Of a stretch of 5,292 bases of DNA, positions 1-4,317 are shown piece by piece. Numbering within the stretch: the first letter of the stretch is position 1; each line of letters begins with the position of its first letter. Under the pieces are notes generated by a model, which searched no databases, was not told where the DNA came from, and was given only the letters and a program-made list of their open reading frames with translations. The position numbers and the translations under genes were made by a program. This DNA comes from Terriglobales bacterium. Its GTDB lineage: Bacteria > Acidobacteriota > Terriglobia > Terriglobales > Gp1-AA117. The DNA lies in assembly GCA_030150795.1 (NCBI GenBank), contig JASLFF010000089.1:1-5292 (forward strand). The letters are read 5' to 3'.

Positions 1-224
1 CCGTCCATTACCAGCCGGGCTTCTTCTTCCGCAGTGGCGGGTGGCTTCCCAGTCTTTGGATCAAGCCCGATGTGCCCGCAGAGATAGAGCGTATTGCCGT
101 GCCACACTGCGTCACTGAATGGCAGGTTGGCGCGCGCGGTGCGTTCCGAGCGAATCCTCTTGCCGCTCGTTGCAAGCCCAACTGCCAGTGCGAACGCATT
201 CAACAAGACTAAGTCAGCGATCAT
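1..224 (-). CDS. RidA (YjgF/YER057c/UK114) family protein with hydrophobic N-terminus, 3' end outside window
   Basis: The first 74 codons of a minus-strand gene are visible; the rest lies beyond base 1. Residues 34-74 carry the N-terminal half of a RidA-type domain: LPFSDAV, then GNTLYLCGHIGLDPKTGKPP, then an acidic AEEEARLVMD helix. RidA proteins form trimers that hydrolyse reactive enamine/imine intermediates from PLP enzymes, although many homologues have other or unknown roles. The conserved substrate-binding arginine of the family lies beyond the window, so deaminase activity cannot be judged. Before the domain is a leader of about 33 residues with a hydrophobic stretch (LVLLNAFALAVGLA), which suggests export or membrane anchoring. 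It lacks the usual positive charge right after Met, so it is not a textbook signal peptide. The ATG at 224 is supported by GGAGGA just upstream and an in-frame TGA further upstream. The gene is divergent from the cupin gene at 351. Family is confident; function is not. Confidence 0.85.
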   Translation of the reverse strand, partial: MIADLVLLNAFALAVGLATSGKRIRSERTARANLPFSDAVWHGNTLYLCGHIGLDPKTGKPPATAEEEARLVMD

Positions 225-227
225 GGT

Positions 228-233
228 TCCTCC
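228..233 (-). promoter_or_regulatory. Shine-Dalgarno site of the RidA-family gene
   Basis: On the minus strand the sequence reads GGAGGA followed by ACC and then the ATG at 224. The match to the anti-Shine-Dalgarno is strong though the spacing is short, and it fixes the start of a gene that is cut off by the window edge. Confidence 0.7.
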
Positions 234-350
234 GTGGATTGAAGAGATGCACAATCAGGCCCTTAGAGTTCATTTTTCTGAAGTGCTTGCCCCGGACAGA
301 GTAGAATTTGTTGCACAGAAAGATCAGCGTCAATTGCATCTGGAGGATAC

Positions 351-887
351 ATGCGTAAATTGTTGGCGATCCTGCTTCTGCTCCCCGTAATCTCTTTGGC
401 GCAGACAGCCGCCCCAAAGAAAGCTGCAACCAAAGCCAAACCAACAGGGCCTGCCCCGGTCGTGGTCACGCCTGACAAGATCCAATGGGGGCCTGCGCCT
501 GCTGTTTTCCCAACCGGCGCTCAATTTGCCGTGCTCGCCGGTGATCCAGGCAAGCCCGGACCATTTACAGTCCGCCTGAAGCTGCCCGATGGTTACAGGA
601 TCATGCCGCACTGGCATCCCACCGCGGAAAACCTGACTGTGCTTTCCGGCGAGTTCCATGTGGGCATGGGGGATAAGTTCGACGAAAGTTCAATGCTCAC
701 TCTACCGGCAAAGTCTCTTGGCGTGGTTCCACCACACCATAATCACTACGCAATGGCCAAGGGTGAAACTGAGATTCAGGTCTCCAGCACCGGCCCTTTC
801 AAGTTGGTGTACGTCAACCCGGCTGACGATCCATCCAAAGGACAGGCCCCCGCAACCAAGAAGAAACCTGCCGCCAAGAAGTCATAG
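351..887 (+). CDS. Exported single-domain cupin protein with Lys/Ala/Pro-rich flanks
   Basis: A 178-residue protein. Residues 1-17 form a signal peptide (MRKLL, then a leucine-rich core, likely cleavage after SLA), so the product is probably periplasmic or outside the cell. Residues 20-37 are a low-complexity Lys/Ala/Pro linker. The cupin barrel spans about residues 40-158. Motif 1 is visible as G81, H87, H89, E93 and G100 (PHWHPTAENLTVLSG), giving the usual 2-His/1-Glu metal ligands. Motif 2 is less regular, VPPHHNHYAMAKG at 126-138, with H129, H130 and H132 as candidates for the fourth ligand. The C-terminal tail (166-178, ATKKKPAAKKS) is again basic. Small secreted cupins of this form are common in Acidobacteria and mostly have no assigned reaction, so no substrate is proposed. 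GGAGG at 342-346 supports the start. The gene stands alone: divergent from the RidA-family gene and closed by the terminator at 908. Confidence 0.88.
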   Translation: MRKLLAILLLLPVISLAQTAAPKKAATKAKPTGPAPVVVTPDKIQWGPAPAVFPTGAQFAVLAGDPGKPGPFTVRLKLPDGYRIMPHWHPTAENLTVLSGEFHVGMGDKFDESSMLTLPAKSLGVVPPHHNHYAMAKGETEIQVSSTGPFKLVYVNPADDPSKGQAPATKKKPAAKKS

Positions 888-907
888 AACTCTGAAGCTA
901 TGGACGG

Positions 908-935
908 AGGGTGCGCTGCGGCGCACCCTGTTTTT
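908..935 (+). terminator. Rho-independent terminator of the cupin gene
   Basis: A perfect 9-bp stem (AGGGTGCGC at 908-916 pairing with GCGCACCCT at 921-929) closes a 4-base loop (TGCG) and is followed by G and TTTTT at 931-935. It lies about 20 bases after the cupin stop codon. The T-run overlaps the stop codon of the convergent TetR gene (934-936). On the minus strand the hairpin lacks a following T-run, so it should act mainly in the plus direction. Confidence 0.88.
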
Positions 936-1596
936 ATAGTTTGATGGGCGGGCACGATGGTGTAGCTACGGCCCGGATCCGCTGAAGGATGTTTTCCCGC
1001 GCTTTTTTCATTGCGGTCTTGTCATCCAAAAGCTGCAATGCCCAGTTTGCCCCCATGGCTAACGAGTAAATTTCAAAAGCAAACTGTTCCGCATCCACTG
1101 ATGCCTTGATGTGCCTTGCTTTCCTGGCTCCATCTATCGCCCGCGCCAGGGTGCCAAGCCATGCCTTCATAGCTGCGGCGATGGCATCGCGTACCGGCCC
1201 CGTCCGGCTGTCGAATTCAAATGATGCAGCGGTAAAAAAGCACCCGCCTTTGAACACGTGGCCCTCGACATGCTTCAACCATCCCTGACAGAGCCTCAAG
1301 AGACGCTGCACGCCTTCTGGTTCAGCAAGCGCGGGACGGACATTGTGCTCCACAAAGATCTCTCGCGCCATTTCAATGGTGGCCAGCTGCAATTCTTCTT
1401 TTGATCCGAAATGGGCAAACAACCCGCTCTTGCTCATTTTCAATTCTTCAGCCAGGCGGCCAATGGTCAACCCTTCCAGGCCTTCCACGGACGCCACATC
1501 GACGGCCACGCGAAGAATGCTTTCGCGCGTGCGCACCCCTTTGCGGGGACGAGGCTCGGTGATCGCGGTATGGGTGACCGGCATAAGCGGATACAT
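934..1596 (-). CDS. TetR/AcrR-family transcriptional repressor
   Basis: A 220-residue regulator if translation begins at the ATG ending at 1596. The N-terminal DNA-binding domain covers about residues 20-70: RTRESILRVAVDVASVEG (helix 1), then the helix-turn-helix LTIGRLAEELKMSKSGLFAH with the family-typical HFGSKEEL afterwards. The rest (71-220) is the helical ligand-binding and dimerisation domain, including GGCFFTAASFEFDSRTGPVR near 117-136. The ligand cannot be read from sequence. The frame stays open to an ATG ending at 1671, but that start would place the palindrome at 1619 inside the coding region and overlap the start of the divergent gene, so it is disfavoured. Another ATG at 1584 (216 residues) is possible. 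GGA lies about 5 bases before the 1596 start. Divergent placement next to the protease gene and a palindrome between them suggests control of that operon and of itself. Confidence 0.9.
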   Translation of the reverse strand: MYPLMPVTHTAITEPRPRKGVRTRESILRVAVDVASVEGLEGLTIGRLAEELKMSKSGLFAHFGSKEELQLATIEMAREIFVEHNVRPALAEPEGVQRLLRLCQGWLKHVEGHVFKGGCFFTAASFEFDSRTGPVRDAIAAAMKAWLGTLARAIDGARKARHIKASVDAEQFAFEIYSLAMGANWALQLLDDKTAMKKARENILQRIRAVATPSCPPIKL

Positions 1597-1610
1597 TACA
1601 TCCAAAAAAT

Positions 1611-1616
1611 ATAATA
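1611..1616 (-). promoter_or_regulatory. Candidate -10 box of the TetR gene
   Basis: Read on the minus strand this is TATTAT, about 14 bases upstream of the preferred TetR start. No good -35 hexamer was found at normal spacing. If used, transcription would start near 1604, giving a very short leader for the 1596 start or about 20 bases for the 1584 start. Position and composition only. Confidence 0.35.
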
Positions 1617-1618
1617 GC

Positions 1619-1630
1619 ACGAACGTTCGT
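1619..1630. promoter_or_regulatory. Perfect 12-bp palindrome, probable TetR operator
   Basis: ACGAACGTTCGT is its own reverse complement. It sits in the 73-bp gap between the divergent TetR and protease genes. Its form (a short even palindrome with GAAC/GTTC half-sites) suits binding by a TetR-family dimer. It lies directly upstream of the candidate TetR -10 box (1611-1616) and covers the -35 position expected for a plus-strand -10-like TACTAT at 1641-1646, so one bound dimer could repress both directions. The symmetry is seen; binding is inferred. Confidence 0.7.
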
Positions 1631-1640
1631 TTTTGTGGCA

Positions 1641-1646
1641 TACTAT
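1641..1646 (+). promoter_or_regulatory. Candidate -10 box of the protease/DUF4442 operon
   Basis: TACTAT resembles the -10 consensus and would start transcription near 1653, leaving a leader of about 17 bases that still contains the GGAGGG ribosome site at 1657. The -35 slot (about 1618-1623) falls in the palindrome and is a poor match, so this is tentative. Confidence 0.35.
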
Positions 1647-1656
1647 TGGCGTTCCT

Positions 1657-1662
1657 GGAGGG
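1657..1662 (+). promoter_or_regulatory. Shine-Dalgarno site fixing the protease start
   Basis: GGAGGG lies 7 bases before the ATG at 1670. It selects that ATG, which opens directly into a signal peptide, over the in-frame ATGs further upstream, which lie inside the oppositely oriented TetR gene. Confidence 0.75.
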
Positions 1663-1669
1663 CTCCCCC

Positions 1670-2473
1670 ATGTTGCACCTTCTTTCGCGCAGCTTATTCC
1701 TCCTCGTTCTTTTTATTTCGATAACAGCCTCTGCAGAAGATGTTCACCTGGATTCCTGCGATGGCCTGCCCGTAGTGGAAGTTGCCGTGCCTGCCGTTAA
1801 AGCAAAGATGCGGTTCCTGGTGGATACTGCTGCCACTTCGATCCTGAACAGTAAATCGTTCGCATCGGGCGATCCCAATAAGATTGCCGTCACTTCATGG
1901 CGCGGCACTGTTGAGACCCGGGCAAGCGCCGTTACCATTACAGAACTCATCATTGGCCAGCATCACCTCAAAGACCTGCGTCTTCCTGCGGTTGATCTTT
2001 CACCCATCGGCAACACGTGCGGCAAACGCATCGACGGAATTCTTGGTGTTGATCTGCTTTCCCGGCTCGGCGCCACAGTAAATCTTAAGGAGCACACAGC
2101 CCGGCTCGCGCCGGACGCAGCCACCTCAGAAGCCGCGCTACTGGAATTGCACCAGCAGCTTTCCAGTTGCGAAGACGCTTTCAACCGGGCCGATGAGAAT
2201 GCCTTTGGCCAATGTCTTGATCCTGACGTTGTAACCTTCACGCCCGCCGGTGACTTTTATGGACGCCAGGCAAACTTAAACTATTACCACAAGGCCTATT
2301 TCCAGCAGAATCCGCCGGCGCAGCTTTCCACCATTCCGCGCGCACACCATCTAATCGGCGATGCCGCGTGGGTGGAGTATGATCTCAAAATTGTAGTGGG
2401 GCAGCACGTGATGGTTGCTCGAGGAACCGCTCTCTGCCACAGGACAACGGTGCATGGCGCATCGTTCACTTGA
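1670..2473 (+). CDS. Exported retropepsin-like aspartic protease domain fused to an NTF2/DUF4440-like domain; 3' end probably frameshifted
   Basis: As read, 267 residues. Residues 1-22 are a signal peptide (hydrophobic LFLLVLFISI core, cleavage likely after ASA), so the protein acts outside the cytoplasm. Residues about 35-147 look like a retropepsin-type aspartyl protease: the catalytic-loop motif FLVDTAATSILN at 49-60 (Asp52, with DTA in place of the commoner DTG/DSG) and IDGILGVDLLSRLGATVN at 121-138, typical of the family. Such domains need a dimer to make an active site. Residues about 155-250 resemble an NTF2/SnoaL-like (DUF4440) domain: ELHQQLSSCEDAFNRADENA, then DVVTFTPAGDFYGRQ and AAWVEYDLKIVVG. 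The last residues (from about H257) do not resemble this fold, but another frame does (see 2431-2523), pointing to a lost base. The gene appears to lead an operon with the DUF4442 gene. Target and function are unknown. Confidence 0.85.
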   Translation: MLHLLSRSLFLLVLFISITASAEDVHLDSCDGLPVVEVAVPAVKAKMRFLVDTAATSILNSKSFASGDPNKIAVTSWRGTVETRASAVTITELIIGQHHLKDLRLPAVDLSPIGNTCGKRIDGILGVDLLSRLGATVNLKEHTARLAPDAATSEAALLELHQQLSSCEDAFNRADENAFGQCLDPDVVTFTPAGDFYGRQANLNYYHKAYFQQNPPAQLSTIPRAHHLIGDAAWVEYDLKIVVGQHVMVARGTALCHRTTVHGASFT

Positions 2474-2523
2474 ATCATTCCGCGCCGCCGGATCCTCAAC
2501 TTGAGTCTCAAAAGGCGCCCTGA
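2431..2523 (+). other. Frame-shifted C-terminal tail of the protease-NTF2 gene
   Basis: In the frame one base behind the annotated one, this stretch reads QDNGAWRIVHLNHSAPP, then DPQLESQKAP and a TGA at 2521-2523. DNGAWRIVHLNHS is just what normally ends a DUF4440/NTF2 domain after ...GTALC, which is where the upstream frame stops making sense (about 2437-2442). One extra base near CCACAGG would join the two into a protein of about 284 residues. No slippery heptamer is visible, so a true mutation or an assembly/sequencing error is more likely than programmed frameshifting. Confidence 0.8.
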
Positions 2524-2546
2524 CAACGCAACTCGCAGGAAAATCG

Positions 2547-3023
2547 ATGGCCAACAAACGCATGGCTGATCAAGCGCTTGCAGCAAAAAGCCGGAAGCTG
2601 CGGCGCAGAATCAATTTCTACCCTCCATATCTCGGCGCTTCCGTGCGCGTAACGCATATCGCTGAGGATTTTCGCCGCGTCGAAGTTGAAATGCGCTTGC
2701 GCTTTTACAACCGCAATTATTTCGGCACACACTTCGGCGGATCGCTCTATTCCATGTGCGATCCCTTCTATGTGCTCATGCTGGCCAATATTCTTGGCCC
2801 TGATTACATTGTCTGGGACAAAGCCGCAAACATTCGCTTTAAGAAGCCCGGCAAAGGCGTGATGAAGGCGACCTTTGAATTGACGGAGGAAAAGATTGCT
2901 GAAATTCGCGCTGCCGCAGAAGCTCAATCCAAAGTAGAACCGCTCTTCCAGGTGCAGGTGAAAGACGAGGAAGGCACGGTTGTGGCGGAGATCGATAAGC
3001 TGCTCTATATCAAGAAGAAATGA
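2547..3023 (+). CDS. DUF4442-type hotdog-fold protein (putative thioesterase-like)
   Basis: A 158-residue cytoplasmic protein with no signal peptide or membrane segment. The basic N-terminus (AAKSRKLRRR) is followed by a hotdog-like domain. The segment YFGTHFGGSLYSMCDPFYVL (about 58-77) forms the start of the central hotdog helix, and the strand KAANIRFKKPGKGVMKATF (about 92-110) follows. The combination resembles DUF4442, whose members are related to acyl-CoA thioesterases (PaaI/YiiD-like), but no substrate is established for them. The C-terminal half has a charged helix (TEEKIAEIRAAAEAQ) and a closing strand (AEIDKLLYIKKK). AGGA at 2537-2540, 6 bases before the ATG, supports this start. It follows the protease gene on the same strand: 73 bp after its present stop, but only 23 bp after the stop in the restored frame, suggesting cotranscription from the TetR-controlled region. 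No terminator was seen before the convergent dehydrogenase gene. Confidence 0.82.
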   Translation: MANKRMADQALAAKSRKLRRRINFYPPYLGASVRVTHIAEDFRRVEVEMRLRFYNRNYFGTHFGGSLYSMCDPFYVLMLANILGPDYIVWDKAANIRFKKPGKGVMKATFELTEEKIAEIRAAAEAQSKVEPLFQVQVKDEEGTVVAEIDKLLYIKKK

Positions 3024-3062
3024 CGCTACAACAGGTCGACGAGCTCTTAAATCCGCACAAAA

Positions 3063-4097
3063 TTAACCCATCACCATAAACCGCTCTTCCGCCAGCCGGT
3101 CAGCCGCTTGATACGTAGGAATCTTTTCTCTTTCAGACAAGACAAAGATGGTCAGTACCGTGTCATAGATTGCATCGGTCTTGGCCAGCGTTTTCGGCAC
3201 GTCCCATCCCAGCATCTCACGGCAGCAGCCATTGATCACGCCTCCGGCATTCGCGGCATAGTCCGGCGCATATAGCACGCCGCGCTGTTCAAGCAGATCG
3301 CCATGGCGTGGTTCCAGCAATTGATTATTGGCTGCACCCACCACCAACGTTGCTTTCAGCTGTGGAATGGTCTGGTCGTTCAGCACACCGCCCAACGCAC
3401 ACGGCGCAAAGATGTCGGCCTCTGCCGAATAAATCTCATCCGGCTTAACGGCCGTTGCGTGGTGGTCGTCCATCACATGCTTCGCATTTCCGGAATCTAC
3501 GTCAGTAACAATCAACTTTGCTCCCACGCGGGCAAGTTCTCCGGCCAGAAAATATCCCACATGTCCGCAGCCTTGGATGGCAATGGTCTTCCCTTTCAGA
3601 TCATCGCTTCCCCACTTATGTTTTGCCGCGGCCTGCATCGCACGAAAGACTCCGCGCGCAGTGTGCGGTGAAGGATCGCCCGAGCGTTCCTGCAATCCGC
3701 CAACATAAGTAGTCTCTTTCAAGATGTACTCCATGTCGGCTGGGCTCGTGCCCACATCTTCCGCAGTAATGTATTTGCCTGCCAGGGTGTTCACCATCCG
3801 TCCATGAGCGCGAAATAGTTGCTCGCGGTCGGCAGCATTGCCATCGTGAAGGATGATGGACTTGCCGCCGCCGAACGGCAATCCGGCCAGAGCGTTCTTG
3901 TAGGTCATGCCGCGGGCCAGACGTAGCGCGTCGGTTATCGCGTCATCTTCTGTCTTGTAACTCCAATAGCGAGTGCCACCCACAGCCGGACCCAGCGCCG
4001 TGGAATGAATCGCAATAATTCCCTGGTAGCTTGCAGCCTCGTCTGATCCCAGCAGTACGCGTTCATAGCCGGGCACACGGATTTCCCTGATTTTCAT
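3063..4097 (-). CDS. Leucine dehydrogenase-type Glu/Leu/Phe/Val dehydrogenase
   Basis: A 344-residue NAD(P)-dependent amino acid dehydrogenase, predicted to deaminate branched-chain amino acids (leucine to 4-methyl-2-oxopentanoate plus ammonia) in the cytoplasm. The catalytic domain comes first: IIAIHSTALGPAVGGTRYWS (27-46), RGMTYKNALAGLPFGGGKSI (62-81) with the two family lysines K67 and K79, and YITAEDVGTS (109-118) with D114. The Rossmann domain follows: IAIQGCGHVGYFLA (172-185, GxGxxG at 176-181) and LIVTDVD (195-201), where D199 at the end of the second strand favours NAD over NADP. APCALGGVLN, GAANNQL and YAPDYAANAGGVIN continue the family pattern. It is close throughout to Bacillus leucine dehydrogenase but ends about 20 residues sooner, at ADRLAEERFMVMG. 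Phenylalanine or valine preference cannot be excluded. AAGGG before the start serves as ribosome site. No other branched-chain catabolism gene is in view. Confidence 0.92.
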   Translation of the reverse strand: MKIREIRVPGYERVLLGSDEAASYQGIIAIHSTALGPAVGGTRYWSYKTEDDAITDALRLARGMTYKNALAGLPFGGGKSIILHDGNAADREQLFRAHGRMVNTLAGKYITAEDVGTSPADMEYILKETTYVGGLQERSGDPSPHTARGVFRAMQAAAKHKWGSDDLKGKTIAIQGCGHVGYFLAGELARVGAKLIVTDVDSGNAKHVMDDHHATAVKPDEIYSAEADIFAPCALGGVLNDQTIPQLKATLVVGAANNQLLEPRHGDLLEQRGVLYAPDYAANAGGVINGCCREMLGWDVPKTLAKTDAIYDTVLTIFVLSEREKIPTYQAADRLAEERFMVMG

Positions 4098-4154
4098 AGG
4101 GCCCTTTTGAAATTGGAGGATGGAGTACTCATGAATTTACCAGAACCGAGCTTT

Positions 4155-4294
4155 TTCTGAAATCCCGAACTCGCGTCCTTTGCGGGTGGGGGATCGCTAT
4201 TCCCTTTTAGTCTGCTCATATCCCTCCTCCGCCGCTCAGTCCAACATTTCTTTCTGGACCATAGGGCTCCTTCGCTTCGCTCGGGATTTCAGAA
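4155..4294. repeat. 140-bp element bounded by 14-bp perfect inverted repeats
   Basis: TTCTGAAATCCCGA at 4155-4168 is the exact reverse complement of TCGGGATTTCAGAA at 4281-4294, separated by 112 bp. The centre holds no ORF of note. It has a small potential hairpin (GTCCA at 4239-4243 with TGGAC at 4255-4259) and, next to the right arm, a short TTCGCTTCGCTCG run. It fills most of the 220-bp gap between the divergent dehydrogenase and VPS10-like genes. Possible readings are a non-autonomous interspersed repeat or a large folded structure. No convincing target-site duplication is visible, only short T-runs on both sides. Confidence 0.6.
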
Positions 4295-4299
4295 TTTTC

Positions 4300-4305
4300 T
4301 ATACA
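4300..4305 (+). promoter_or_regulatory. Candidate -10 box of the VPS10-like gene
   Basis: TATACA resembles the -10 consensus, in an AT-rich stretch just after the right arm of the inverted repeat. No good -35 was found. Transcription from it would start near 4312, which would exclude an in-frame ATG at 4306 and leave those at 4318 or 4339. Confidence 0.3.
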
Positions 4306-4317
4306 ATGCTTCTGCCT

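Noticed and set aside
225..350. Promoters in the RidA/cupin divergent gap
   Set aside because: A -10-like TAGAAT at 302-307 exists, but no matching -35 was found and nothing convincing was seen on the minus strand, so no promoter is called.
1343..1669. Upstream extension of the protease reading frame to 1343
   Set aside because: It lies over the TetR gene on the other strand, has no secretion signal at its start, and the ATG at 1670 has both a strong ribosome site and a signal peptide directly after it.
1597..1671. Longer TetR start at 1671
   Set aside because: The extra 25 residues are not TetR-like, would contain the palindrome and promoter-like sequence, and would overlap the start of the divergent gene.
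3020..3079. Short 19-codon ORF (MTLQQVDELLNPHKINPSP) starting in an ATGA overlap with the DUF4442 stop
   Set aside because: The overlap looks like translational coupling, but the ribosome site is weak, the ORF runs into the convergent dehydrogenase gene and no family is recognisable. A remnant of a lost gene cannot be excluded.
4189..4208. Possible terminator hairpin (GGGGGA and TCCCTT arms followed by T-rich sequence)
   Set aside because: The stem is short and needs G-T wobbles, and no plus-strand gene ends upstream of it.
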